Of a stretch of DNA of 64,000 nucleotides, positions 1 through 10,825 are shown one piece after another. The notes below the pieces were generated by a model that had not been told where the DNA came from, did no database searches, and saw only the letters and a list, made by a program, of their open reading frames with translations. Every line of letters begins with the position of its first letter. Within the stretch, counting starts at the first letter, position 1. Source of the stretch: Primulina eburnea (taxonomy: Eukaryota > Streptophyta > Magnoliopsida > Lamiales > Gesneriaceae); contig NC_133104.1 in NCBI RefSeq assembly GCF_022965805.1, forward strand, positions 22,839,308 to 22,903,307, given 5' to 3'. The position numbers were made by a program, and so were the translations under genes.

Positions 1-268
1 AGACAGATTGATGACAGCTTTAGTACTTGCACTACCCAGTGGTACAGAAAACTTTGTTGTTTATACCGATGCGTCGAAGAAGGGTCTTGGTGCAGGGCTG
101 ATGCAACGTGGAAAGGTCATAGCATATGCTTCTCGCCAGTTAAAGGACTACGAGAAGAATTATCCTACGCATGATTTGGAGCTGGCAGCTGTGGTTTTCG
201 CCCTGAAGATTTGGAGACATTATTTGTATGGCGAAAAGTGTGAAATCTTCACGGACCACAAGAGTTGA
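1..268 (+). pseudogene. pol: Element A pol: RNase H segment
   Basis: This fragment encodes the Ty3/gypsy RNase H that degrades the RNA strand during reverse transcription. Recognisable pieces are [19 protein letters not shown], with the first RNase H aspartate in YTDAS, then [20 protein letters not shown] and the EIFTDHKS motif. The reading frame is lost at about 266, where one base is missing from the usual DHKSLKYL codons, producing a TGA. The remainder of RNase H continues one frame over from 275. The upstream reverse transcriptase lies outside the window. It is clearly a decayed copy. Confidence 0.88.
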
Positions 269-274
269 AGGTAT

Positions 275-1907
275 TTGTTTTCTCAGAAGGAGCTCAATAT
301 GCGACAGAGACGGTGGTTAGAGCTTGTCAAAGACTATGATGTGACGATCAGCTACCAACCAGGGAAGGCAAATGTTGTAGCGGATGCATTGAGCCGTAAT
401 TCGAGTTCTTATTTGAGTTCTATGATTCAGAAGCCATTGTTGTTAGACTTGCAGCGAGAGGAGATATCTTTGGTGGTTCCAGGAACCATTGCTCGATTTT
501 CAGCCTTGGTCATTCGGGCTACATTGACGGAAAGGATCCGTAGAGAGCAGGTCAATGATTTACAGTTGACAGAGTTGAGAGCCAGAGCAGAGGAGAGAGG
601 TAATTCAGAGTTTGGATTGAATGGAGATGGTTTGGTGACTTTTAGAGGCCGTATTTGTATTCTTGTTGGTGATGATATTAGGCGAGACGTCTTGACAGAG
701 GCACATACCGCGCCATATTCGATACATCCAGGCAGTACCAAGATGTATCAGGATCTTCGTAGACTCTATTGGTGGCCAGGTATGAAGAAAGATGTTGCCA
801 TGTCTATTTCTCAGTGCCTAACTTGTCAGCAGGTGAAGATCGAGCATCAGAGACCTGCTGGGACATTGTTGTCATTGCCGATTCCTCAATGGAAATGGGA
901 GCATATTACGATGGACTTTGTGACGGGTCTTCCCAGAACGCAGAAAGGTTTTAACTCTATTTGGGTTATTGTTGATCGGTTGACCAAGTCAGCGCATTTT
1001 CTCCCAGTCAAGACGACGTATTCCATGAACCAGTATGCCGAAGAGTACATAGCAGAGATTGTTAGACTTCATGGTGTTCCTGTGTCGATCGTCTCTGATC
1101 GTGACCCTAGATTTACTTCAGAGTTTTGGAAGAGTTTGCACAGAGCTATGGGTTCATGGTTAGCATTTAGTACAACATATCACCCCCAGAGCGACGGTCA
1201 ATCAGAGAGAGTTATTCAGATTCTAGAGGATATGCTCAGAGCTTGTACTATTGATTATTCTAGTAGCTGGATTCCAAATTGCCTCTTGTTGAGTTCACGT
1301 ACAATAATAGCTACCAAGCGATGATTGGCTTGGCACCGTATGAAGCAATTTATGGCAGGAAGCGTAAATCTCCCTCGTATTGGGATGAGATTGGTGAGAG
1401 GAAGATGTTGGGTCCAGAATTGGTCCAACAGGCAGCTGATGTTGTTGCTGTTATTCGAGAGAGGATGAAGACATCGCAGTCGAGATAGAAGAGTTATGCT
1501 GATGTGCGTCGTAGGCCGTTGCAGTTTGAGGTTGGCGATCATGTGTTCTTGAAGATAGCACCTCTCAAAGGTGGGATGCGATTTGGCAAGAAAGGAAAGT
1601 TGAGTCCGAGATTTATTGGCCCATTTGAGATCTTGGATAGAGTCGGTGATCGAGCTTACAGGTTAGCCCTACCGCCAGATCTTGATAGAGTTCACAATGT
1701 TTTTCATGTATCGATGCTCAGGAAGTATATTGCGAATCCTTCCCATGTTCTTCGTCACGAGCCATTGGATTTGTCGCCGAATTTGACGTACCAAGAGATT
1801 CCAGTCCAGATTCTGGATCGCAAAGTTAGAGTGTTGAGAAACAAAGAGATCGGCATTGTTAAAGTCCTTTGGAGGAATCATTTGATTGAAGAAGCCACGT
1901 GGAAACC
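275..1907 (+). pseudogene. pol: Element A pol: RNase H tail, integrase and chromodomain
   Basis: This continues pol after the frameshift. In order it holds the RNase H tail ending ADALSRN, the integrase HHCC zinc-binding segment (HPG...CLTCQQVK, about 725-840), the catalytic core with aspartates in MDFVTG (about 910) and SDRDPRF (about 1095) and glutamate in QSERVIQ (about 1205), then the C-terminal GPFEILDRVGDRAYRLALP block and a chromodomain-like end (RKVRVLRNKEIGIVKVLW). One base is lost near 1272, shifting frame, and a TAG at 1486-1488 interrupts the C-terminal domain. The last codons are cut by the B LTR at 1908. Family assignment is secure and the gene is non-functional. Confidence 0.9.
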
Positions 1908-2608
1908 TGTGGGGACCCGGACGCTAATCAAGTTCTTAATCATATTTGGGACTAATTAATCAATTATAAAACAGGGTCTAAATTTTTTTTTCCAAATACA
2001 AAGCGGAAACGTAATGTAATTTACTCAAATTACATATTAAACATGAACATACATCTCAGTATAAAAGTACAAGTCCTGTACAACATACATTTATTCAACT
2101 AGGGTTTAACAACTAATATCAAGTGTCTAACCCTATCTCTAAACCAAGTCCGGAATCGCCACGCTAAACTCGTCTTCTCTCATCCTCTTCTTGACCCTGA
2201 TCCAGCCCCACCTGTTGTCATGCACACATACAAAACAAGACAACAGCCGGATAACTCCGGTGAGATATAAATATCCCAGTATAAACAATGTATAAATGCA
2301 ATCATATAAAAACATATACGAAAGCATATAAGAAATATTCATAACATGTATCAAATCAGAAACATAAATCAATCTCAGGCATTCAATAGTCATGAATGAT
2401 ATAACACTGTAACTCAACATGTCGTATCGGACTCAACTCATCCGACGCGTCGTCTCAGACTCGACTCCACTGACGCGTCGTCTCAGACTCGACTCAACTC
2501 TATCCTAGGGATCCCGATGTCTGGATATAGGTAATTATATCGAATCTCAGTCGATAGGAATGAATCAATCCCTAAACGGCATCGATATAATTAATATCTC
2601 CAGTGTCT

Positions 2609-2920
2609 GGGCGAATCAGCCGCAGAATTGACGACTCAGTCAATAACCTGACGAATCAGCCAGTAATTAGGCGAATCAGCCAATAACCAGACGAATCAGC
2701 CTGTAATTAAGCGAATCAGCTTAAGTTTAGACGAATCAGTCAATCACCAGACGAATCAGCCGGTGACTAAACGAATCAGCCTATAATGAACGAATCAGCC
2801 AATAACCCGACGAATCAGCCGGTGACTAGGCGAATCAGCCTATGACTCAACGACTCAGTAATCCATACATACAGTCAGTATCTAAGCAAATCAGTCAATG
2901 ACTAGCGAATCAGCAGTCAT
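2609..2920. repeat. 20-bp minisatellite in B LTR (core RRCGAATCAGCC)
   Basis: About 15 copies of the core RRCGAATCAGCC recur every 20-21 bp with AT-rich spacers such as AGTAATTAG or AATAACC. Variants include GACGACTCAGTC and AGCGAATCAGCT. The core has GGC...GCC symmetry. The homologous LTRs of D (about 20308-20355) and L (about 24445-24490, core GGCGGTTCTGCC) have only about three copies, so this is an expansion in B. Confidence 0.9.
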
Positions 2921-3681
2921 TACATGCAGTAGCTATAAATCAATAAGCTACAAATATCAATCTTATCACACAGTAACTATAAATCAATAAACTACAATCA
3001 TAAGTCTGATTAATTGCAAATATCAATGCAATAAGTAACAGTATGTGATTTAGGGAAACTCGAGTCAAACATCACTCGAGTTGTGCAATCCCAACTCAAC
3101 ATTAATTTATACCTTTCTTTCTGATACTCTGACTCTGTCGAAGTCTCGAACTCAAAACCTGTCAATATCGATCTGACAAGAACAATATCGAGGAGTATAA
3201 TATCAATACACCACTCGATTAATACTGGGTACAAACAGAATTCAATCAAATTCTGTTTCAACAACATAACATCATAATCTTAATATATCCAGCCCTATCA
3301 TATCAGTCAGATATCAATTCTAATATCCCATAATCGATAACCATTCAATTCTGATATCAACTCGAGTCCAAAACTACTCCGAAAATCATAACAATTCCAT
3401 AATCAGTCCGTTTCTTAATCTGACTTCGATTCTATGATGTCTACTATGTCAAGCACAACATATATGAGTTCCATTCAATTCTGACAATATCATAATTTCA
3501 AAGCATGTCAAAACGTAGTAAAACTTACGTCCAGTTGTAGCCTACGTTGCTAGGAACTCGATACCGAAGTCGGATTCAAATTCAGACGGACGGATTTTTC
3601 ACAAAAGGCGTAAGGATTTTCTCCTTTCTTCTTCAGACCCTTTTCTTCACTTTTCTGAATGAATTTCGAATGGATTACCAC

Positions 3682-3692
3682 CTATATATATC
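3682..3692 (-). promoter_or_regulatory. TATA box of B LTR
   Basis: A TATATATA stretch lies between the GC-palindrome array and the presumed transcribed part of the LTR. The same position is TATA-like in the J and K LTRs and has become a long (TA)n tract in D and L. The transcription start itself cannot be fixed from sequence. Confidence 0.6.
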
Positions 3693-3739
3693 ATTGCATG
3701 CATGTCAAGAGGTGGCGCATTCTTTGCAAGGCACGTCGT

Positions 3740-3974
3740 ACCGCGGGTGCGGTAGTGTAAGGAGCGCGGGTGCGCTCATGCAATGTCTATCCTTTCTTTT
3801 TCCCGAAAGCTTAAACCGCGGGTGCGGTACCTGTCGAGACCGCGGGTGCGGTAATGTTAACACCGCGGGTGCGGTAATGTTAACACCGCGGGTGCGGTCA
3901 CTCTTCGGTATCGATTCTTTCAAATTCCCGTAGCACCACCGCGGGTGCGGTCCTCCCCTTACCGCGGGTGCGGT
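3740..3974 (-). promoter_or_regulatory. GC-palindrome array in B LTR (ACCGCGGGTGCGGT x8)
   Basis: Eight copies of the 14-mer ACCGCGGGTGCGGT, or close variants such as AGCGCGGGTGCGCT, start at 3740, 3763, 3815, 3839, 3862, 3885, 3938 and 3961. Steps are 23, 52, 24, 23, 23, 53 and 23. Each unit has ACCGC/GCGGT arms. The array ends about 50 bp from the TATA box. A regulatory role is inferred from position only. Confidence 0.75.
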
Positions 3975-4105
3975 CTGGCATGCTCCTATCTTTCATAATT
4001 TTATTTCTGAATACATTTCTCGGTGTCCCGATTAATCCCGTCATAATCACATGAAATGATAAATCAATCATCGTTAATTGCAGTGATTAATTCTTGGGCA
4101 TTACA

Positions 4106-5570
4106 TTTCTCCCCCTCTTAGATCTGAGTTCGTCCTCGAACTCTCCACAAGCAATCCAAATCTATTAGAAGAAATGAATAACAGAGTTTAACATCCAAAC
4201 TCGTTTTACTAACATCATTCTGATGTATTTTTCTTTGATCAAGCTCTGATTCTGGCCTGGAATCAGAAGTCAAGAATTATAATATCATAATCCTTCTTCA
4301 ACTCGTTCTCGCCGAATCAATCCCGCATTACTGGCTATACAACATCCGTATATGCCAATCTGCAATCTATAACAAAACAATACCATCTGTAGTTGTTATC
4401 CTATCTGTTTATCCCAATCTAGAACATAATCAATCTTCATCTTCAATTACCAATCGTTATTATCCAACGTTGGTTTCTTAAATCTGTCCATTCTAAACTA
4501 TCTTGATAGCTACTGTCATACAATCAATCATGTCATGACAATAATCTATATCAACTAGTACTAACATCCAGTACCAAAGCTCTACAGTTATCTGTCAATA
4601 TCTGGTAATCTACTCTGACTATCTGTCAATCTGTAATAAATCTGCACAAGAGAGCTTATGATATAATCTATCACAAGTACAACTCCGTCAAAATCACAAT
4701 CTGATATCATCTAATTCTTGCATTCTCGTCAATCTGACTATTTCTTTGACATTGATCTATGCCATCTGGTTCTGTTTGTATGTAATCTGGTACAAACTGA
4801 TAGATATAGATTGAATAATCTGTCAATCATAATCATATCATATCGTAATCTAAAGAAAATGGCGGTAATTTCATTACGAAAGCCATAGAAATGTACTCCC
4901 ATTTCTGTTCAGAACTATACAAAATCTGTAATAATCTTCTGATTTCTATCTTTCTATCTTTTCTGTTAGCAATTTAGACATATCAGTACAATTTCTGCCA
5001 ACATTTCAATACATTTCTGTTATAACTGATCTCATCTGTCTATATCACCACTATCTGTTCGAATACAATACAGTCGCAATCATCAGACTGAACACTAAAT
5101 TCACGACTGTAAGTTTCTGACAATATCTGTCATTTCTGATTCGAACTATTTGATATACACAAATCAGTTAATAACATAAATTAAAGAGGAAATACCTACC
5201 TGGTATTCGACTCTGACTATCAATATCAAGCTTTGCTGTATAATTCTGACACATCTGACATCACAGAATAATCAGTCTCATACAAAATACAAAATCACGT
5301 ATCTGTTACTCTGATCGACACTCTGTTCTGACTATCGATATTGAGTTCTAAATATTCTAATCAGCTTTTTAAACTGCTATCAATTCGAAATCAACTCTGG
5401 TTCGGACTGTACCATCTAATCTTGATTGTCTACTATCTTTCCCAATCAGGATTCACAATTTCAACAATTTCTAAGATCAGTTCAAGACTAAATTCAATCT
5501 CTCTGATTGAAATCAGATCTGAAGTCTTATCAGAGAAAACATCGAGAGCTTTCTTATCATTGGTAAATCA
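4106..5570 (-). pseudogene. pol: Element B internal remnant: degenerate pol
   Basis: This AT-rich stretch has no long reading frame but aligns by eye with minus-strand pol of D and J. The block around 4860-4980 matches the integrase region encoding the HISMDF and CLNCQQVK motifs. The block at 5100-5160 matches the EAH...SIHPG region. The block at 5280-5410 matches the RNase H to integrase linker. 5490-5570 matches the protease to RT linker. RT, most of RNase H, gag, the primer site and the 5' LTR are absent. At about 5571 the sequence returns to element A. The loss probably also removed a little of A. Confidence 0.7.
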
Positions 5571-5630
5571 GCGAGTTGTTTGCGCAGTGACGTCAATTTC
5601 GGGGACGAAATTCCTCTAAGGAGGGGAGAT
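5571..5630 (+). other. Element A 3' untranslated tail and polypurine tract
   Basis: The sequence CGCAGTGACGTCAATTTCGG, then GGACGAAATTCC, then the purine run AAGGAGGGGAGA, directly precedes the LTR start TGTAATATCC. The polypurine tract primes plus-strand DNA synthesis. The TTCGGGGACGAA block just upstream of the tract is typical of plant gypsy elements and recurs in C, E and J. Confidence 0.85.
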
Positions 5631-7403
5631 TGTAATATCCAAGCCTGGTGTACGGTACGGTTTGAGTTTTCATAAGTTTATTGACTACTTGGTCAAGTTT
5701 AAGTATAGTTTGGATGTTAAGAGTTTCGATTTAGGATTTATAGTATGGTTGGTTATAGATGATGTGTAGTGCTATTGTAGTGGCGTTACGATTAAATTCA
5801 TGATAATTCGTATGTTGAGCCAATTGGTATGAGGCCAATTGGAGTGATTAGATAAGACATAGGGGTGTAACTTTATTATTTTGAGTTTTGTTCAAATCAT
5901 TGTGGAAGATAAGCCAAAAGAGCCCCGAAGTGTGTCGTGCGTTTCGTCGTTCCTCCAGTGACACATGTTGGGAGATTTAGCATAACGTTTTACTCAGACC
6001 TCCAAATGATCTGAAATTTGGAGAGAGTCAAGAAACGCCATAGGGCTACAACTTTGTAGTTTACCACCTTCCCTAATTTTGAAGGGAAGAGGCGTTTCGG
6101 AAGCGATCTTTGAAGAAGCTGTGCGCAGAGCACGCGCCTGGGCGGTGATGTTTGGCCGCCCCAGCGCCCATGGATCTGCATTTTTGGATTTCAGACAGTA
6201 AGTTCCGCGCTAGGGCGGTAAAACTTGACCGCCCCAGCGCCCTGTACAGTGGAAAAGCGTGTTTTCGAGATTTAAGTGATTAAATACATGAGTTGGCTTC
6301 ATTTTTCTCATTTCTTTTCCCCCATTCTCTCCTTGGAGCTAGGGTTTCCTCATTTCCTTTCAATTCCTTTCTTTGATTCAAGCCTCTTGGTGGATTATTG
6401 TTTAGAGAACTATGTTATCATTAGTTCAAGGAGCCAAGGTAAGCATTTTGGTTTAGTTATTCTTGGTTTTGGTATGAGAGATGATATGGGTTTGTGGATT
6501 GTGTTGGTTTTATGGCTTCTATGGTATTATTGTTGGATTATTGAGTTGTTGATGGTGTAATTTTGGATTATTGTTGTAGGTGGTGTACCAAGAGTTTAGA
6601 TTCAAGGGTTCTATTGGTTGTAAGTGGAATTTCATTCCTTGTGCTCACATGATAATATATGTATTGTATTTCAATGGTTTTTAATGTGCTATTCCCTTCA
6701 ATTGATAAATGATTATGTATTGATTCACTTGTTATATATATCGGAGGCATTTTATGTCTCAATTGTGTTAAAGGGAATACAAGAGATTAGAGTCTTCAAA
6801 GTGTTTGAAAAAATCCCAAAGAGAGATTTCAAATGATTTATGGATTGATAGATACATAGTCAGAGATTGCATGCAATTAGTTGATCAACGACCATAGGCT
6901 TATATCCCTCAGAGTTATCGATTTATATCGATGGGATATAGGTAAGAGACAGAGATACTATATAGATGTCAATCCATACCAGAGAAAAGAGAAATACCAT
7001 CGTTATTATTATTCATGATATGATATTCATATTTCAGAGTTGATGGTATTTAATGTTTTCAAAGTCGTGATTTTCAGAGTATGCTATGTACCCATTGCTA
7101 TGTAAGAGTTCCACTTGCTGAGTTTTATACTCATTTAAGTTAATTCATGTGATTCAGATAAGAGCGACGAACCAGGACGTTGATTGAAGCCGGGGTCATA
7201 TGCAAATAGAGATGGAAGGAAGTGGAAGATTATTTTGTTATACATGATCAAAATGATATTTTGTATTTTGACGCAACACCTTTTGGATCATGTTTATTCT
7301 TTTGATGGTATATATATTGGAAATGTATTTTGAATCCTTCCTCCCTTTAAAGAAAAATTTTAAATTCCGCTGTTATTTTATAAAATGGGTCAGAGGTGTC
7401 ACA
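5631..7403 (+). repeat. Element A 3' LTR (about 1.77 kb)
   Basis: It starts TGTAATATCCAAGCC after the polypurine tract and ends GGTCAGAGGTGTCACA. It is homologous along its length to the C LTRs and to the solo LTR at 31069-32550. Where those carry ACCGCGGGTGCGGT units, this copy carries GCGCCTGGGCGGT/CCGCCCCAGCGCC palindromes. Its right flank (CACGA) is in the integrase of D. Confidence 0.9.
6134..6242. promoter_or_regulatory. GC-palindrome array in A LTR (GCGCYDGGGCGGT type)
   Basis: Two units are present. GCGCCTGGGCGGT at 6134 faces CCGCCCCAGCGCC at about 6156. GCGCTAGGGCGGT at 6207 faces CCGCCCCAGCGCC at about 6230. Within each pair the arms are inverted about 22 bp apart and can form a GC-rich hairpin. 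Pair-to-pair distance is 73 bp. A weak TATA-like AAATACAT lies about 40 bp downstream. Confidence 0.7.
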
Positions 7404-8601
7404 CACGATCTTCTATCTTCTCGAGAATCTCATATGGACAAATATAACGTGGAGACAGCTTCCCTCTCTTGCCAAATCTAAAGACTCCTCGGAAAGGTGA
7501 AATCTTCAAGAACACTCTGTCTCGTGCCTCAAATACCAATGGTCTAAGTCGAATATTGGCATATTTGGCCTTTCTGTCTTGAGCTGCCTTCATTCTCTTC
7601 TATATTAGCTTCACTTTCTCAGTCATATCTCTGATCATATCAGGTCCAATCTCGAAAACCTCAGAGATATCATCCCAATACAGAGGGGATCTGCATTTCT
7701 TCCCGTACAACGCCTCAAAAGGAGCCATCTCAATACTCGTCTGATAGCTGTTGTTTTACGAAAACTCACAAAGTGGCAATGCATCTTGTCAATTAGTGCT
7801 AAAATCAAGGACTACGGCACTCAGCATATCTTCCAGTGTCTAGATAGTTCGCTCTGACTGTCCGTCAGTAGGTGGATGATATGCGGTAATCAGATGTAAC
7901 TTCGTACCTAAAGCCTGCTGTAAACTCTGCCAGAAGTGCGAAGTACACCGAGGATCACGGTCTGAAACAATCGACTTCGGCTCTCCGTGCAATCAGACCA
8001 CCTCTCTGACATAAATCTCTGTCATCTGGTCATGTCGGTCCTTCATCTTGTACGGAATAAAACATGCAGATTTGGTCAATCTTTCCATTACAACCTAAAT
8101 CGTATCACAACCTCGGGAGGATCTCGGTAGCTTCGTCACGAAGTCCATGGAAATGTGATCCCATTTCCTTTCAGGAATCGATAAGCTCTGTAACAATCCT
8201 CAAGGTTTCTTTCTCTCAGCTTTTACCTGTTGGCATCTCAGACACTTGGATACAAATTTAGCAATGTCAGCTTTCATCTGTTTCCACCAAAACTGTCTTT
8301 TCAAATCACTATACATCTTTCTGCCACCAGGATGAATACTGAATCGACTGCTGTGCGCTTCTGACAATATCTGTCGTTTCAAATCTGCAACATCTGGCAC
8401 AACAAGACGATTATTCACATACAGTACACTGTCACATACCTGATACTCAGATCGATGCCCTGCTCTGACCACCGAAACCGAATTTTGAACATTCTGATTA
8501 ATTTTTTGAGCCGCTTTAATCCTCAAAATCAGCTCTGGTTCGACTTGAATGACATACAATTGTAATGGCTTAAAATCTGTCTCAAATACCAATCTAGACA
8601 A
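7404..8601 (-). pseudogene. pol: Element D pol: integrase
   Basis: The integrase inserts element DNA into the host genome. Readable segments are the zinc-binding N-terminus ([15 protein letters not shown] to [13 protein letters not shown], 8380-8205), a decayed catalytic core (8190-7700) and the C-terminal block ([26 protein letters not shown]-like, 7560-7410). Stops and frameshifts separate them. Relative to the J integrase, which is open through 460 codons, the core here is broken in several places. The end is truncated by the insertion of A. Confidence 0.82.
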
Positions 8602-9075
8602 ACAGCAATCTTATATCAAATTTGAAATACCAATCGTCGATAAGGATAAAGAACATACATTTCGACTCAGTGCATCAGCTGCTGCATTCGACTTTCTTGG
8701 ATTGTACTTGATCTCACAATCGAAATCTTTAAGCAAATCAAGCCATCTTCGCTGTCTCATATTCAATTCTGATTGTGAAAATAGATATTTCAGGATTTTA
8801 TGATCAGAATAGATTTCAAACTTCTCACCGTACAGGTAGTGTAGCCATATCTTCAATGCAAAGACGATGACAGCCAATTCAAGATCATGACTTGGGTAGC
8901 GAGTCTCATGTGGCTTCAACTGTCGTGAAGCATAAGTGATAACATGGCCTCGCTACATCAATACGCATCCCAATCCCCAGTGAGAAGCGTCACAATAAAC
9001 AACAAAGTCACCAGTACCTGATGGGATAGTCAGTATCGGAGCACTGGTCAGTCTTTTCTTCAGCTCCAGAAAACT
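8602..9075 (-). pseudogene. pol: Element D pol: RNase H
   Basis: It encodes [34 protein letters not shown] and the tail [22 protein letters not shown], matching the RNase H domains of E and J. The part nearest 9075 encodes VVYCDASH. The upstream RT half continues at 16940, because element C has inserted between codons here: bases AGCTCCAGAAAAC at 9062-9074 join GGACTCACAG at 16945 in the related J sequence. Frame is lost at several places. Confidence 0.85.
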
Positions 9076-9139
9076 TGTAACACCTCTGACTGATTTTATA
9101 AAATAACACAGCGGAAATTAAAAAATTTAATTGACATAA

Positions 9140-9217
9140 AAGTATCTACATGATCAATAAAATGATCAATAAGTATCTACATGATCAATAAAATGTATCT
9201 ACATGATCAATAAAATG
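9140..9217. repeat. 25-bp tandem repeat in C 3' LTR only
   Basis: Three copies of a unit ending TATCTACATGATCAATAAAATG lie at 9140-9164, 9171-9195 and 9196-9217. The C 5' LTR has a single copy at the matching position (about 15369), so the expansion arose in or after insertion of this LTR. Confidence 0.9.
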
Positions 9218-10222
9218 TTGCAACAAAATACAAAATATCATTTTTGTGATCATGTCCAAAATGCTAGCAAAATAGTCTTCTTCCTTCCTTCTCTTATGCA
9301 TATGACTCCGGCCCCAATCAACGTCCAGGCTCGTCGCTCTAATCTGCATCACATGAAATAACTGAAATGACTATAAAACTCAGCAAGTGGAACTCTTACA
9401 TAGCAATGGATACATATCATACACTGTAAAACATGGCTTTGAAAACATTAAATACCATCAACTCTGAAACATAAATATCTTAGCATGAATAGCAATAACG
9501 ATGGTAGTTCTCTTTTCTCTGTTGGATTGATATCTAAATAATATCTGTGTCTCTGTACCTATACCATCGATATGAATCGATACTCTGTTGGGATATATGC
9601 CTATGGTCGTTGATCAACTAATTGCATGCAATCTCTGACTATGTATCTATCAATCCAATAAATCAATTTGAACACTCTCTTTGGCATTAAATCAAACACT
9701 TTGAAGTCTCTTTTCTCTTGAATTCCCTTGTACATAATTGAGACATAAAATGCCTCTAATATACAACAAAGTGTATTAATACATAGCATGAAGCAATTCG
9801 AAGGGAATAACATGTTAAAACCATTGAAACACAATACATATATTATCATGTGAGCACAAGAAAATGAATCCCACTTACTACACTTGGATCACTTGATTCT
9901 ATTCTCTTGGTATACTTCCTACAACAATAAACCATATATTTCACCATTAATAAACCAATAATCAAACAACCATAACAATAAATCCATAAAACCAACACCA
10001 TCAACAAACCCATGATTTCCCAACATCATAATCCAAGAATAATCAAAACCATAAGCTTACCTTAGCTCCTAGAACCCAAAAGAACCTTGTTCTCTTTCAA
10101 ATACCCAAATAAGGAGCTTGATAACAAAGGCAGAAAAAGAAGAAATAGGAACCCTAGCTTTCCCCTTGAGCTGAAAACCGAGAAGTGAGGAGAGAAATGA
10201 GAGAATAAGAGCCAAATCTTGC

Positions 10223-10230
10223 CTTATATC
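10223..10230 (-). promoter_or_regulatory. TATA-like box of C 3' LTR
   Basis: GATATAAGG on the minus strand lies about 40 bp downstream of the palindrome array and before a pyrimidine-rich presumed leader. The same sequence occurs in the 5' LTR (16369-16376) and in the solo LTR (about 32213-32220). The start site is not determined. Confidence 0.5.
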
Positions 10231-10266
10231 ACTTAAAATACCAAAACACGTTTTTATTGTTCATGC

Positions 10267-10461
10267 ACCGCGGGTGCGCTATATTTACTGAACCATATCC
10301 AAAAATCCGAAGGCGACGACCGCGGGTGCGCTGTGTGTACTGGACAACAACCGAAAATCTGAAAACGTCGATCGCAGGTGCGCTACAAAACTGACCGCGG
10401 GCGCGGTATGGTCTCTGCCCAAACACCGTGGGTGCGGTGGCTAACTGACCGCGGGTGCGGT
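10267..10461 (-). promoter_or_regulatory. GC-palindrome array in C 3' LTR (6 units)
   Basis: Units start at 10267, 10319, 10371, 10394, 10425 and 10448, with steps 52, 52, 23, 31 and 23. Sequences range from ACCGCGGGTGCGGT to ATCGCAGGTGCGCT. The paired 5' LTR of the same element has eight units. Confidence 0.75.
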
Positions 10462-10825
10462 CACCTCTGAAGCTAACAACAAACTTTTGCAACAAAAATC
10501 GAATCGCAACGTCACTTCTTTTCACAATCTGACAACACTCCCAACAAGAAAGTTGAACTTCTATAACTTATCTAACCATTAAAAATGGCCTCATACCAAT
10601 TGGCTCAACTTGCAATTTACCTACAACTACACATTATCTAATAACAACAATACTATAAACCAGAAATCGCAATTCTTAACATCAAAACTATACTTAAACT
10701 TAACCAAACAGTCAATAATCATACAAAATCTTAAACCGTACCGTTCACCAGGCTTGGCTATTACAATCTCCTCTCCTTAAAGGAATTTCGTCCTCGAAAT
10801 TGACGTCACTGCGTAAACTCCTCAT

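Larger units (their letters stand above)
1908..4105 (-). repeat. Element B 3' LTR (gypsy, about 2.2 kb)
   Basis: Read on the minus strand, this LTR begins TGTAATGCCC at 4105 and ends GGGTCCCCACA at 1908, the same termini as the LTRs of L, E, J and K. It cuts element A in its last integrase codons. The adjacent TTTCTCCCCCTCTTAG (4106 on) is the reverse complement of a polypurine tract, which marks this copy as the 3' LTR of a minus-strand element. It contains a TATA box (about 3687), a GC-palindrome array, a 20-bp minisatellite, and a stem-loop (2212-2219 paired with 2239-2246). Confidence 0.88.
1..7403 (+). mobile_element. Element A: Ty3/gypsy chromovirus, 3' half, nested in D
   Basis: This is the 3' part of a plus-strand Ty3/gypsy element that enters the window from the left. 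It contains RNase H, integrase and chromodomain coding (1-1907), is interrupted by element B (1908-5570), and resumes with its untranslated tail, polypurine tract and 3' LTR (5631-7403). Its protein and LTR closely resemble element C, so A and C are one family. The right flank at 7404 continues directly into the minus-strand integrase of D, so A inserted into D. The left end and its target duplication lie outside the window. Confidence 0.9.
9076..10765 (-). repeat. Element C 3' LTR (1,690 bp)
   Basis: Read on the minus strand it begins TGTAATAGCCAAGCCTGG at 10765 and ends CAGAGGTGTTACA at 9076. It pairs with the 5' LTR at 15264-16939 but differs by a short tandem repeat near its end and by two fewer GC-palindrome units. 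The reverse complement of the polypurine tract AAGGAGAGGAGA follows at 10766. Confidence 0.92.

Noticed and set aside
427..741. 104-codon antisense frame in A, with a twin at 11981-12295 in C
   Set aside because: It is the shadow of the integrase coding strand. Its similarity follows from the homologous pol genes.
2609..2920. Possible CRISPR or centromeric satellite
   Set aside because: A 20-bp minisatellite confined to one LTR with variable cores. It is too short and too local for a satellite array.
3740..3974. Possible CRISPR array (short repeats with regular spacing)
   Set aside because: The units are 14-bp GC palindromes inside an LTR, spacing alternates 23 and 52 bp, spacers are partly conserved, there are no cas genes, and the DNA is from a plant.
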